Shown here piece after piece: positions 1-11,329 of a stretch of DNA of 64,000 nt. This DNA comes from Candidula unifasciata. Lineage: Eukaryota; Mollusca; Gastropoda; Stylommatophora; Geomitridae. The translations under genes and the position numbers were made by a program. Where the stretch lies: assembly GCA_905116865.2 (NCBI GenBank), contig CAJHNH020007057.1, positions 130,100 through 194,099 on the forward strand, read 5' to 3'. Numbering within the stretch: the first letter of the stretch is position 1; every line of letters starts with the position of its first letter. Below the pieces are notes generated by a model, which saw only the letters and a list, made by a program, of their open reading frames with translations, ran no database searches and had not been told where the DNA came from.

Positions 1-280
1 GGTCACTGTCGTACGTTTACAGGGAGTGGTCATTGTAGTACGTTTACAGGAGGTGGTCACCGTCGTACGTTTACAGGGGGTGGTCAATGTCGTACGTTTA
101 CATTGGGTGATCACTGTCGTACGTTTACAGGGAGTGGTCATTGTCGTACGTTTACAGGGGTTGGTCGTTGTTGTACGTTTACAGGGAGCTGTCATTGTCG
201 TACATCCATGGAGTGGTCATTGTCATACGTTTAGAGAAAGTGATCATTATCGAACGTTTACATGAAGTTGTCATTGTCGT
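1..280. repeat. 27-bp minisatellite
   Basis: About ten copies of a 27-bp unit containing GTCGTACGTTTACAGG run in from the left edge. Because the unit is a multiple of three, the + strand stays open and spells a nine-residue VVRLQG-type repeat, but there is no sign of a real protein. The array probably lies in an intron of the CARP gene whose next exon starts at 1232. Confidence 0.9.
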
Positions 281-299
281 GTGCATGTACATTTCCTAA

Positions 300-1080
300 C
301 CGCACGTACATTCTCTACGGGTCTCCGTGACGAAGTGGTCAAGCGGTTTCCCTCGTGCTCTTAAGCTCATCAATTCGTTTCACGGCTACGCTGTTTAGTT
401 TACGAGTAAAATTTTTACAGAGATCCCTGGAGGATCGTCGCTGGAGCTACAAAGGTCGTGCTCTGTGCGACGCTTTCGACAGGCAGCTAGCTGTTACTGC
501 AGAGAGACACTGAGCCATATGGGATGAAACCGGGTGCAACGGAGTCAGTCCTGTCACATTGTCCTGTACCTTCTTACATAGATTTTCAGCAATTAATATG
601 TCACTTTGTTCACAACCTTTTAACGCTTTTTCTTTCCCTCACCCTTTTTTCTGCTTCTCCTCCTCCCTCCCACACCGGCAGTATGCTGAACACATCTCCC
701 ATCGAGCACGGGTTTGTCTATAGACAATTTGTCCAGCCTTTACTTTCTGCCTCTTCCTTATCTTCCTAACCCAACTGACAGGATATTTTCTGTAACCAAT
801 TTAAAAAATGTGTTAACAACTGTCACCGTTACCGCCTGATGAGAATTAGTCAACGTATTTTTCTCCTCTTCTCCACTCTTTCTCTCTCTTAAGTAACTTT
901 CTGACCACCTGTATATTTTCATCAAAATAATATATAACTTTTTCCCCCAAACTTGCATCCATTTAATCAAAATTAATTAAGGTCATTCCAATATATCATT
1001 TTTTTTTTCTTTTTCTCCTCCTCACCTATCTCTCGTCCTCCTTTTCATTACTTAATTTTCCTTACCTCCCTGTCAGTATA
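300..1080. other. Unassigned, likely CARP intron
   Basis: No exon can be supported here. The stretch around 330-390 (GTGGTCAAGCGG followed by a TTCGTTTCAC-like box) resembles a decayed tRNA-derived SINE head. The rest is pyrimidine-rich intronic-looking DNA. I looked for the CARP exon that should precede 1232 (it must end in phase 2) and did not find it, so it probably lies left of the window. Confidence 0.4.
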
Positions 1081-1082
1081 TC

Positions 1083-1231
1083 TTCTGTAACAACTGAACA
1101 AATCAGATCACCCTTTTCTACATATATCTTATGCAACAACTGAACAAATCAGATCACCATTTTCTACATATATCTTCTGCAACAACTGAACAAATCAGAT
1201 CACCATTTTCTACATATATCTTCTGCAACAG
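1083..1231 (+). repeat. 46-bp tandem repeat ending at a splice acceptor
   Basis: Three copies of a 46-bp unit begin at about 1091, 1137 and 1183. Each contains CAACTGAACAAATCAGATCA followed by a TTTTCTACATATATCTTCTGCAA pyrimidine-rich stretch. The fourth would-be copy is cut off at 1229, where the sequence becomes CAG followed by coding sequence. The array therefore forms the polypyrimidine tract and acceptor of the CARP exon at 1232. Confidence 0.85.
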
Positions 1232-1316
1232 AATCAGTCAACTGACCATACATTTCGGACATTCCAGTCAAGACGGATCAGAACACACCGTAGACGGCAC
1301 CGGTTTTACGGCCGAG
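1232..1316 (+). CDS. Carbonic anhydrase-related protein (CA10/11-like), internal exon
   Basis: This 85-bp exon sits between ...TTCTGCAACAG and GTGAGT; it needs one base to complete its first codon and ends in phase 0. It encodes 28 residues including LTIHFG and GSEHTVDGTGF, the segment of alpha-carbonic anhydrases that holds the first two zinc-ligand histidines. Aligned to active enzymes, the first ligand position is Thr and the second is His, while the GSEHTVD motif is kept. This loss is typical of the acatalytic CARP VIII/X/XI proteins. Together with the exons at 3073, 5236, 13164 and 14336 it forms one collinear reading frame. The start of the gene is not in the window. The identification rests on motif order and phase agreement. 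Confidence 0.87.
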
Positions 1317-1379
1317 GTGAGTGTCCAGTTATTTTACACACTTTTTCTTGAACGTCAGGTATTTCCCGTATATGGTGTT

Positions 1380-2447
1380 TGATTTAGTTTCTGTTCCCTG
1401 TGATTTCTTTTACATATCATTTTAAAATGCTCTCTCTTTTCTCCTCCTCCTTCTCTTATCCTCCTACCCTTCTGCAACAACTCGGCCGTCAAATTTGTGT
1501 CGTCAATGCTGACTTTCCCCTTAGCAAGCCATGTCATAATTTGATCTTTTGTATTTGACGTCGTTGGTACTTTGTCTTTCTCTGGTACTGCATTATGATA
1601 GGCGGCATTAGTCACTACTAGGCATGATGGTATGTCCAGAGTTGGAAGAAGATCATTCTCCATCCAGTGCCTGAAAATGTGTCCATTCATTTCAGTGTTG
1701 TAGTCTCTACCATCCGTACTTTTTGATTGGAAAATAAGTCCAGCATCATGAACAAGAACTTTTTTACTCCTTCCTGCAAAAGTGAGTATACTGTGCTGGC
1801 CTTTGCTGCTTAGAATGTTCCTTTTCTGTTCACCGTTTATTGACTGCCAGATTTTAGCATAGGTATGGTAAGCCATTAGCCCATGATTCATCCAAATATA
1901 CAATATCACAGCCTTGCTTCCGTCGCTCGTGGATCTGCCTCAGTTATTTGCTTCGACTAGCAATCAAATGTGGCTTTTAACAAATAATATCCCTTCCACC
2001 TACAGTTTTCCTGAAAGTGAACCCAATGGCTCTTACAATTTTCCACAGACTACTTTTTGAAATGTCAATACTGCATTGTGATTTAAATGTTAATTTCAGT
2101 TTTCGGAGAGTAACGCGTTGATTTGTCTCTAACATTTTTAAGATCTCACGTCTAATGACATCTACATCAAAGTCGTCAACTTTCCTTTTTCTTCCTTGCC
2201 TGACATGAGTATACTCTGTGACCTGTCTAATCCAACAGTTAAATGATGCTCTATCCAGCCCAATCGCCAATGATGTTCGTTTCTCTGGGTCATGAATTTT
2301 AAAATATAGATGACCCATCGTCGATTCCCTGAGGAAGTGCTGGTACAGTAAAACAGTAACCTTCTGCATAGTTATAAATTTGCATCTCAAATTCATTTTC
2401 AAGGTAATGTCTATGTTAGTTTTTAATAAGCTTGCTGTGTAACACAA
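1380..2447 (-). pseudogene. IS630/Tc1-mariner superfamily transposase fossil
   Basis: Two - strand blocks are collinear. At 2447-1977 is an N-terminal helix-turn-helix region (residues like SLAIGLDRASFNCWIRQV, then a KMLETNQRVTLRKLK helix). At 1976-1500 is a DDE-type catalytic region. The first acidic motif reads VYLDESW (about 1900-1880), as in this superfamily. The second, normally a D-N-A-x-Y-H motif, reads VVTNAAYHN with Thr in place of the catalytic Asp. A TAA stop separates the blocks near 1935. The end near 1500 still has the IMTWL-like helix that precedes the third acidic residue. It lies in a CARP intron on the opposite strand. No terminal inverted repeats were recognised. It is non-functional. 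Confidence 0.7.
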
Positions 2448-2449
2448 TA

Positions 2450-3072
2450 ACTCAACACTAATTTGTGGATGCCCCTTTGACTAAACAGCCTTGACCGACG
2501 TCTTATTTTGGCTGTAGGTCACTAAAAGTGCAACTTTGCCTACTTTGTGAAACTGCGTAGGTGTTCTTTAAGTCCCCTGTTAAACCAATCATAGCGTGCA
2601 TTACTTCCTGAAACTAATGAAAGTAAACCTTCCAAAATTCTACCATTACGGTTTCATTATAAAAATATATATATCGTGAAAAAGGAAAAAAAAAGAAAAA
2701 GATTACACATGATATTTATTTTTAATTTTTAAAAAAAATATTTCCTTAACGTCATGGATATTCTAAGCCTGCATGCACAAAATCATTGCGATGTAACGGG
2801 CAGTTTTCGAGAAAAAAAACGGTTTGCATGTGTTTATCTATTGTTGAACGACCTATAGAATAAGTTCGAAATGCAACAACCACAGCTAAGCAGCCTGTAT
2901 ACAGTGTATAATTCTTGTAATTTTGGAGTCTCGCAGATCTTTTACCGCGTTAAAATCTAAAAGATTCAGGATGCAGTGTGGATTTGTGCACATACAGTGA
3001 AATGACTTTAAAAAATCTAGTCAACCGTTATTTTGGAATAATTGAATAATACTTAAGTATTTATTACTCCAG
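2450..3072. other. CARP intron, no feature recognised
   Basis: AT-rich sequence with A/T runs (for example 2680-2700 and 2725-2745). Nothing coding is supported up to the acceptor at 3071-3072. Confidence 0.5.
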
Positions 3073-3168
3073 ATTCAGATGCTGGCTTACAATTCGGATT
3101 TGTACAGTAACTTTACAGCGGCCATGACCTTGCCTAGAGGTTTAGTCTGTGTATCGATTCTGATTAAG
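3073..3168 (+). CDS. Carbonic anhydrase-related protein, internal exon
   Basis: A 96-bp exon (32 codons, phase 0 to 0) between ATTACTCCAG and GTAAGATT. It begins I-Q-M-L-A-Y-N and ends ...GLVCVSILIK. In active carbonic anhydrases the equivalent strand is E-L-H-L-V-H-W-N, where the first His is the third zinc ligand; here that position is Gln. This Gln is also the residue found in CA10 and CA11, which supports a CARP X/XI-type assignment over an active enzyme. LVCVSILIK corresponds to the conserved core strand of the fold. The downstream exon at 5236 continues in phase 0. Confidence 0.88.
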
Positions 3169-3329
3169 GTAAGATTCCCGATTTTTTTACATTTTATTAC
3201 TAGTTAACGATTGTCTTATAGTGCGTACTTTTTATGTCTGCGGTTCTTTACTTATGTTTATGTCACTTTATGTTCTTTGCTTCTGCTATCATCGTCGCAA
3301 ATATTAACATTATATATGTTTTTCTTCTT

Positions 3330-3490
3330 CTTCTCTGTTATCATCACCGTTATCCTCTGCTTCTTCTGCATCACAATTTACTACTTCTGCCAATTCTTCT
3401 TCCCTCCGCCCCCCCCCCCCCCCCCCCACTTTCCTCCCGCCGCTCCTCATCGTCTCACCATCATTTCCCTTTTTTTTTTTTTCACTAAAA
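3330..3490. repeat. Low-complexity pyrimidine tract with C and T homopolymers
   Basis: CTTCTT-rich sequence followed by a C run (3411-3427) and a T run (3471-3481). The open frames here are compositional artefacts. Confidence 0.85.
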
Positions 3491-3659
3491 TCCATCGCTG
3501 CTTCTTCCTTTGTCCTAAAATCTACGTATTGTCTGCTTTTAAATTTATGCCAGATTGATTTAAAATTGCACGTCTTTTTAGAAACTTAAAAAACGATGCT
3601 TTGAATTTTAGATACGTCCTTACTTACAGTCGTTGGGAAAAGCATATGGGTTTTCATGA

Positions 3660-3730
3660 TACATACACACACATACATGCGTGCGTGTGCGCGAACATAC
3701 ACACATACATACATATACATACACATTCGA
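3660..3730. repeat. CATA/CACA microsatellite
   Basis: Interrupted ACACATACATAC-type simple repeat. Confidence 0.75.
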
Positions 3731-3851
3731 CACCCATATAAAACAATAACTTATGTGTAACGTCGCATTTTCACCAAACCAAACCCGGCAACGGCCAAGG
3801 TCCTTTGTTTGTGTGTGTCCACTATTCCGCTTTGTTAAAAACTTTGTAGTG

Positions 3852-4048
3852 CAGTAGTTCTTAACACGCCGGTCGCGACTCATTTTGGGGTCGAACGACC
3901 CTTTTACAGGGGTCGCCTAAGACCATCGGAAAACACATATTTATTAAAGTTATGAAGTGGTAACGAAAATAATTGTATGTCTGGGGATCGCCCCAACATG
4001 GGGAACTGTACTAAAGGCTCGGGCCATTAGGAAGGTTGAGGGCCACTG
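3852..4048 (+). mobile_element. hAT-type MITE with 8-bp target-site duplication
   Basis: A 197-bp element starts CAGTAGTTCTTAACAC and ends GGTTGAGGGCCACTG; the two ends are imperfect inverted repeats. It is flanked on both sides by the same 8 bp, TTGTAGTG (3844-3851 and 4049-4056). Short inverted ends beginning CAG plus an 8-bp duplication are the signature of hAT elements. A related copy is at 29977-30174, and a possible end fragment lies near 61060-61090. No transposase is encoded. Confidence 0.85.
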
Positions 4049-4069
4049 TTGTAGTGCGTTCCAAAAGTG

Positions 4070-4330
4070 TTGCTGAACATTAAAATAAAAGTTAGTTGCG
4101 TATCCTTTACAGGACGTTGCAGAACCAGCCCTAACAGCCCCTGGCTGTTGTGTGGTTTCTCTAGGCAATATACGTCCAGTAGTTTGCCATTGCTTACTGG
4201 ACGGTCGGCTTTCTTGATACCGCTGTCGAAACCAACGCAAGGCGCAGTGCCTGCAGCTGGGATCGAACCTGGCATCCCGGCATTACGAAGCGAAGCGTTC
4301 GCATCGACTTAGCCACAGAGCCGACTGCTG
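4070..4330 (-). mobile_element. tRNA-derived SINE, family 1
   Basis: Read on the - strand, this has a tRNA-like head (GTGGCTAAGTCGATGCGAAC, A-box-like) and a B box GGTTCGATCCC, then a body matching the copy at 15067-15305 and ending at GTTGCAGAAC...GGATACGCAAC. Confidence 0.8.
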
Positions 4331-5235
4331 AACATTACACATTTTTTAATCAGTAATCTTTCGATGTAGGTTGTTGAAATTTGGGATGCGGTCTGTTAAT
4401 AATAATGTATTTGTAAGTATTATTTTTTTAATGTCAACAAACATTTAGTTTTCATTTTGCTTTATTTGCGGTATATGAAACAAACAGACGCCGATTCATC
4501 GCACACAGTCAGCAAGCTAATGTGTACATTGGAATAAGGGAAAGTTTTCAGAAAATCAGACTGCACTCTCAGATGGCCTATTCTCGTGAGGCGGATTTTT
4601 CATTGAGTGGGGAATAAGCTATCAAAATAATCACCACGCTCGGAAGACATTGTAAATGTAAAGATGGTTGTTGAAAGAAATAACACAGAGGCAAGAAAAA
4701 AAATTCTTTTAACTTAAAAGACAATCGTGTTAAGAGAGTGGGGACAGACTCATATTTTTTTTAAATTTTTTTTTTAATTTAAGAAGCTGAAAGCAGAGTG
4801 TGTACGAACATAACAAAAACTGGAGGGAGAGGAAAACCTAGAGAAATAGACGAACAACACTCTGAAAGACTATCCAACCAGGATAGGTCACAGGGTTGGG
4901 TCGATAGATCAGTTTGTCCCCTCCGAGATGCAACTTGAAGGTTTGCCATACCATCCTGAGATATAAAAATCTAACTCTGGACGGCAAACCAACAAGACAG
5001 ATCTAAGATACCCTGTTCAACCTCCAAAGGAGTTATAATTAGGGCACATGTAAAGGCTACAACAGAAGCTGTAACCTGCAGACTTGTGTGGGTAAGGACT
5101 ATCAGTGCTAGGGATCCACAGCCAACCTTTACTGTGGAGGCGGCACGTGATTATTTGATTGTGTGCAATTTTGGTTTATTTTAGAATAATTCTATTTTAT
5201 ATGTCGCTGAGTTTCTGCCCTTCTTTGTCTACCAG
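4331..5235. other. CARP intron with a dispersed repeat
   Basis: Mostly AT-rich. About 4860-5100 contains a stretch (DNA around GGTTGAACAGGG, CTGCAGGTTAC in reverse) that also occurs, in the other orientation, near 4980-5100 versus 34590-34680. It is a dispersed repeat of unknown type. No exon is supported before 5236. Confidence 0.45.
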
Positions 5236-5302
5236 GTGTCCAACGAAACACACCCGCACTTCGAGAGAATACACAGAGCTATGAACGAAACCATATATAA
5301 AG
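5236..5302 (+). CDS. Carbonic anhydrase-related protein, internal exon
   Basis: A 67-bp exon (phase 0 to 1) between TTTGTCTACCAG and GTCTAAGT encodes VSNETHPHFERIHRAMNETI followed by YK. Its position and pattern (V-S-x-x-x-x-P-x-[FL]-x-R) match the segment after the I-x-I-K strand in CA10-type proteins. It ends with one base of a Gly codon, completed by GT at the start of the exon at 13164, so the phases agree. The exon is short and would be missed by ORF-length gene finding. An intron of about 7.9 kb follows. Confidence 0.85.
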
Positions 5303-5439
5303 GTCTAAGTGATACCAGTTGTGTTGTCATTCTTGTTTTATTACGCCGTGTATTTTGTTAAAAAGGCAAAGGTAAAGTCGGGAGATGTGAACCAGCGTCA
5401 TTGCACATGGTTATAACCCATAAGTGCTCTGCCACCAGT

Positions 5440-5645
5440 ACGGACAGCTGATAAGAAACTGTGTCGCCATCCGCACGTAACTCCGTAGCTACAGCGACGT
5501 TCCTCCTTTACCCCAGAGTGTTAACTCTGCTACCTATTTCCTAAAGGCTGGGTGAACCTCGGTAACCGCCCGGTTTCAATCACCGGCCATGAGTTGCAGC
5601 TGGATTTGAAAGCGAGTCTCCTATCGACTACGCTAACGCGGCCCC
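5440..5645 (-). mobile_element. Possible tRNA-like SINE
   Basis: On the - strand the sequence GCGTTAGCGTAGTCGATAGG with a TTTCAAATCC box resembles tRNA A and B boxes. No second copy was recognised, so the call is weak. Confidence 0.35.
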
Positions 5646-5863
5646 GTGTATTTTCTGTCTCCCTTATACGTCGATGAAACCTATTCTTCCCCTTCCACCC
5701 CCCCCCCCCCCCCAATGATTCCCTTTCAGATTTGCAGCCTGTCGGATCAACATTCCAAAGATGAGAATCAAGCAGGCAGATCAGGAAAACACCGATCAAC
5801 CCTAGAGCGGTCTTGGTTCAACCGTATTCACACTTATATGTGGGGCACCATAAATTGTCAATA

Positions 5864-6870
5864 TTATAAAGGCCTTCTACACCGATTCCCGCTGCCTTGT
5901 TAGAACGGAATCTGGTAACTCTGATTGGTTCCCAGTAGAAACAGGCGTGAAACAAGGATGTGTCTTGTCACCGATGCTTTTCGGAATAGCACTCGATTGG
6001 GTCATGCGCAAATGCACACAGGACACATATCTAGGCATCAAATGGGTCGACAAAGTTCTCGAAGATCTTGACTTTGCTGACGACCTAGCACTCCTGAGCA
6101 CAACACATCTAGAAGCTCAGGAAAAAATGGACCGCCTCCAGAATATTTCAAGCCAAATCGGCCTTCAGGTCAACGCAGCCAAAACGAAAATCATCGATCT
6201 AACCAACGAGTCGAGAGACATCAAACTAAAGGATATTGTTCTTGAAAAAACCACCAGCTTCACATACTTAGGGAGCAAGATAACCTCTGCGGGAGATACA
6301 ACATCAGAAATAACGACTCGAATCGCGTTAGCATCAAGTGCCTTTAACAAACTGTCAAACATTTGGAAGTCAAGATCACTCAGCAACAACACGAAACTTA
6401 AGGTCTTCAATTCCTGTGTGATCCCAGTGCTAACTTATGGTTGTGAGAGTTGGAAATCATCAGTATCAATCGATAAGAAACTAGTCGCTTTCGAGAATAG
6501 ATGCCTCCGAAAGCTATTGAATGTTCACTGGTCGGACTTTAGGTCCAATACATCTATAAGACAGGAAACAAAACAAAAATATGTGTCTGATTTTATTAGA
6601 ATGCGTCGCTGGAATTACATCGGTCACGTACTCAGAATGGACATACAGAGACTTCCCCACCAAGCCTTCATATGGTCACCAGAGGGTAAAAGAAAACAGG
6701 GAAGACCAAAAGAAACTCTCCGTAGAACCATCACAAGGGAGAGCTCAACCATAGGTCTCAGTCGCACTCAAGACCTACATCAAGTGGCAACGAACCGACA
6801 GACGTGGAAAGCTATGACCTCTGCCCTATGCGCCATCTTTGGCACAAGAGGAATAACTAACTAACCATAA
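5864..6870 (+). pseudogene. 5'-truncated non-LTR (LINE) reverse transcriptase
   Basis: An open frame runs from about 5864 to 6864 and encodes the reverse transcriptase from the finger/palm to the C-terminal region. Visible motifs are GVKQGCVLSP, the catalytic FADDLALLS box, KTKIIDL and FTYLGSKI, then a thumb-like VLTYGCESW and a C-terminal GHVLRM...GRPKETLRRT region. The endonuclease and N-terminal half are missing, as expected for 5' truncation during target-primed insertion. The 3' end runs into a GTGTGAGTG simple repeat at 6897. The frame is intact over 300 codons, so this copy is fairly young. The clade looks RTE/CR1-like, but I cannot settle it. It lies in the long CARP intron in the sense direction. 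Confidence 0.88.
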
Positions 6871-6896
6871 ATTGATTACGATGTAAAGTGTAGCCC

Positions 6897-7032
6897 AGTG
6901 TGTGTGAGTGTGTGAGTGTGTGAGTGTGTGTGTGTGTGTGTGTGCGTGCGTGCGTGCGTGTGTGTGTGCGTGTGTGCGTGCGTGTGTGTGTGCGTGCGTG
7001 CGTGTGTGTGTGTGTGTGTGGGGGGGGGGGGG
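6897..7032. repeat. GT-rich microsatellite with G run
   Basis: TGTGAG/TGTGCG/TG repeats ending in a 12-14 base G run (about 7019-7032). It directly follows the LINE fragment and may be its tail. Confidence 0.85.
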
Positions 7033-7202
7033 TTAATATCTACCTGTCTGCTCGCCTACCTGTAGGTTTGTCTGCATGTGTTTAGTTGTCAGTCATCGTG
7101 TTTGTCCACTGCCTTCTGTCCCATCTATTGCCAGTTAATTCTGATATAGGTGTCCCTCCATGCTAACATGCCAAATTGGCCAACATCTTTTCTCTTAGTC
7201 TA

Positions 7203-7503
7203 TCCACGACCGGCTCCAGCAGACGGGCCGTGCTGTTGACGTCACCGAGTCGGGCTAACGATGCGTTACCGCAGCGGTTCTCACGCAATAACATAAATAT
7301 TTTCGACAGTGGCGAGGGAAAACAACTTAAATTTTAACTTTTAAGGAACTATATTGCCGCGGCACTCCTGGCATACGCTCACGGCACCGCAAGGTGCCTC
7401 GGCAGCCAGTTTGAGAACAGCTGCGTTAACGCATCGTTAGTCTGACACGGCGACGTTAGCAGCACGGCCCGCCAGCTGTAGCCGGTCGTGGTCTCTCCAC
7501 GAC
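7203..7503. mobile_element. Foldback MITE with long inverted arms
   Basis: The left arm (CCACGACCGGCTCC...GGGCCGTGCTG...CTAACGATGCGTTA...AGCGGTTCTCA, 7203-7285) is an imperfect reverse complement of the right arm (TGAGAACAGCTGCGTTAACG...GCAGCACGGCCC...AGCCGGTCGTGG, 7418-7491). The arms are about 75-85 bp. A possible duplication is TCTATCCACGAC at 7199-7210 versus TCTCTCCACGAC at 7492-7503. No protein is encoded. The central 130 bp contains another small inverted pair (GCGGCACTCCTGGCA / TGCCTCGGCAGCC). Confidence 0.7.
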
Positions 7504-7779
7504 TTCCTGCAGCTTTCTACAGATGGGCCTGAGAGCTGGGGTGACCTTACGTTCCGCTTACACTAGGACAGTCCCATGGTTGTTTTTCCATATGGCCAAG
7601 CCGTCCCGCCGATACTCCAAAAATAGTCAAAAGTTCCTTTTAAAAAAATAAAAATAGGAATACGCTCGATAATTACTGGTTTTATAAACTACACAAGTGG
7701 AAGCAATACAAATAAGACATGTAATTCAACTAGTTAAAACAGTTGTTGTATAGATTATTTAATTTGGGAAATACGTTGG

Positions 7780-7925
7780 TTTTAACAATGGTATCGAGAA
7801 GCCGACCGTCCAGCGGCAATGGCAAACTACTGGACGTAAATTTGCATTGAAAAACCGAACAGCAAAAATGTGCTGAGGTTGGTTCTGCAATATCCTGTAA
7901 AGGATAAGCAACCAACAATATAATT
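7780..7925 (+). mobile_element. SINE family 1, head-truncated copy
   Basis: Contains GGTATCGAGAAGCCGACCGTCCAG, GGCAAACTACTGGACGTAAA and GTTCTGCAATATCCTGTAAAGG, matching the body of the full copy at 15067-15305. The tRNA-like head is missing. Confidence 0.75.
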
Positions 7926-7969
7926 TCTAGACTTAAATATTCCCATGTTCTAAAAATGTTAAAAGTTCC

Positions 7970-8228
7970 CTTTTCACGCCTTCCGGCGCATCGGGCGTAT
8001 GGGCAGAGCGTCCCATATTTTTACAGACCATCAGCACTCTGTGGGTAATGTGGTCAGTATTACGCCGACTGTCTTTACTTTCCCAGGACAGCCATCGTGG
8101 TACTCATTTTAGGCTGGGTCGACCTGCGACGTCCCATACCACGACAAAAATCCACGCAGCCTGCAGTGGGTTTCGATCGCGGTATGCTGGCTTACGAGTC
8201 GGACTCACAACGTCTTAGCCACAGGATA
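7970..8228 (-). mobile_element. tRNA-derived SINE, family 3
   Basis: Read on the - strand it has a tRNA-like head ending in a B-box-like GCGATCGAAACCC, then GGTCGACCCAGCC, a TGGGAAAGTAAAGAC stretch, GCATAATACTGACC-like sequence and the GGCGTGAAAAGGGA terminus, as in the copies at 51735-51998 and 53642-53912. Confidence 0.75.
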
Positions 8229-8312
8229 AAAACAATATAAGCAGTAGATTCTAGTCCTAAAAAAATGGAAGGGGGGTGGGGGGGGGGGGGGTTGGTGGGT
8301 GGGTAGTCTAAT

Positions 8313-9580
8313 TTGCTTTAAATGTCCTGTTTTCCGTTCTAAATGTTTGTGGGTTAGTGGGATGTCCTGTTTTCAGCTCTAAATATTTGTAGGTTAGTGG
8401 GATGTCCTGTTTTCAGTTCTAAAAATTTGTAGGTTAGTGGGATGTCCTGTTTTCAGCTCTAAATATTTGTAGGTTAGTAGGATGTCCCGTTTTCAGCTCT
8501 AAATGTTTGTGGGTTAGTGGGATGTCCTGTTTTCAGCTCTAAATATTTGTAGGTTAGTGGGATGTCCCGTTTTCAGCTCTAAATGTTTGTGGGTTAGTGG
8601 GATGTCCCGTTTTCAGCTCTAAATGTTTGTAGGTTAGTGGGATGTCCCGTTTTCAGCTCTAAATGTTTGTGGGTTAGTGGGATGTCCCGTTTTCAGCTCT
8701 AAATATTTGTAGGTTAGTGGGATGTCCTGTTTTCAGCTCTAAATATTTGTAGGTTAGTGGGATGTCCTGTTTTCAGCTCTAAATATTTGTAGGTTAGTGG
8801 GATGTCCTGTTTTCAGCTCTAAATGTTTGTAGGTTAGTGGGATGTCCCGTTTTCAGCTCTAAATGTTTGTGGGTTAGTGGGATGTCCCGTTTTCAGCTCT
8901 AAATATTTGTAGGTTAGTGGGATGTCCCGTTTTCAGCTCTAAATATTTGTGGGTTAGTGGGATGTCCTGTTTTCAGCTCTAAATATTTGTAGGTTAGTGG
9001 GATGTCCCGTTTTCAGCTCTAAATATTTGTAGGTTAGTGGGATGTCCTGTTTTCCGCTCTAAATATTTGTAGGTTAGTGGGATGTTCTGTTTTCAGCTCT
9101 AAATATTTGTAGGTTAGTGGGATGTCCTGTTTTTAGCTCTAAATGTTTGTAGGTTAGTGGGATGTTCTGTTTTTAGCTCTAAATGTTTGTAGGTTAGTGG
9201 GATGTCCCGTTTTCCGCTCTAAATATTTGTAGGTTAGTAGGATGTCCCGTTTTCCGCTCTAAATATTTGTAGGTTAGTGGGATGTCCCGTTTTCCGCTCT
9301 AAATATTTGTAGGTTAGTGGGATGTCCCGTTTTCCGCTCTAAATATTTGTAGGTTAGTGGGATGTCCCGTTTTCCGCTCTAAATATTTGTAGGTTAGTGG
9401 GATGTCCTGTTTTCCGCTCTAAATATTTGTGGGTGAGTGGGATGTCCCGTTTTCAGCTCTAAATGTTTGTGGGTTAGTGGGATGTCATGTTTTCAGCTCT
9501 AAATGTTTGTAGGTTAGTGGGATGTCCCGTTTTCAGCTCTAAATGTTTGTGGGTTAGTGGAATGTCCTGTTTTCAGCTTG
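8313..9580. repeat. 40-bp minisatellite, about 31 copies
   Basis: Strictly 40-bp periodic units of the form AAATRTTTGTRGGTTAGTGG then GATGTCCYGTTTTCMGCTCT. I saw no length variation across the array. Substitutions cluster at a few positions (A/G in TRTTTG, A/G in TRGGTT, C/T in TCCYG, A/C in TTTCMG), and some adjacent units share the same variant. A C-bearing TTTCCGCTC block occupies about 9190-9420. It lies within the CARP intron. Confidence 0.95.
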
Positions 9581-10265
9581 GAACGTTATGTTCACCCTAC
9601 TTCAATTTTTTCCCTTTACCATGCGAAACTGAACCCTTAATCTTTGAGCCAACAGCATAAAGCATATCAACAGAGCCTTCTTTTCACTAACCACCGATAT
9701 GTTTAAAATAATATTTTACTAATATTAAGGAACATCGCCCAAACACATTTATTCACTCCGTCCGTAAAACTGGCTAACACAGTCGCTCACTTAATTCAAC
9801 ATAATCTTTACAAACACATTCTCAGTACCATTTATTTGTATTGTATTACACATTCAAATTCCACTACTTTATTCACGTCTAAAATTTCTAACCCCTTTTG
9901 ATAAATTTTATTGTTTGTTTTCCAGTGCACATTTTTAGCTGAAAATTCTACGTTCTGAAACGTGATATTCTTATGAAAACCCTATTGGACGTTCGTGTAT
10001 GGCATTATGACATTCCATATCGACTCCACTCACAAGATTGAATTTCATAATTACATATTATGTTGAATGTACAATAGAGGAAAGCCATAGCCCATTGAAA
10101 TGTATTTTCAAACGTCCCTTCCCATTTTTGAATCAATATGTGTTTTGAAATGGCAGTGAGATGGATAGAATCTGGTCTTTGATGAGCATCAATGATCGTT
10201 GTAGAAGTATGCACTCTTATACTAGCTTTTTTCCGTTCTTTGTTTCTTTAATCTTCTTTAGTGTC
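9581..10265. other. CARP intron, no feature recognised
   Basis: AT-rich sequence without supported exons or recognised repeats. Confidence 0.5.
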
Positions 10266-10269
10266 TCTC

Positions 10270-11150
<881 letters not shown>

Positions 11151-11329
11151 ACAAGCATGTCCCGACTAATTACGGGCTGGAATTAAATCAGATAGTTGAA
11201 CCGAAAGGCGCAGATATTGCAGTCTAGCTGTAAACCACAATCCAACAAACCAACCGCAAGTACGCCATGCTATTTATGATCCGCTAAACATGGTCTAATT
11301 TAACATGATCCGTTGTTCAAACCTCAAAC

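Noticed and set aside
8313..9580. CRISPR-like array (40-bp period)
   Set aside because: Same reasoning; there are no unique spacers.
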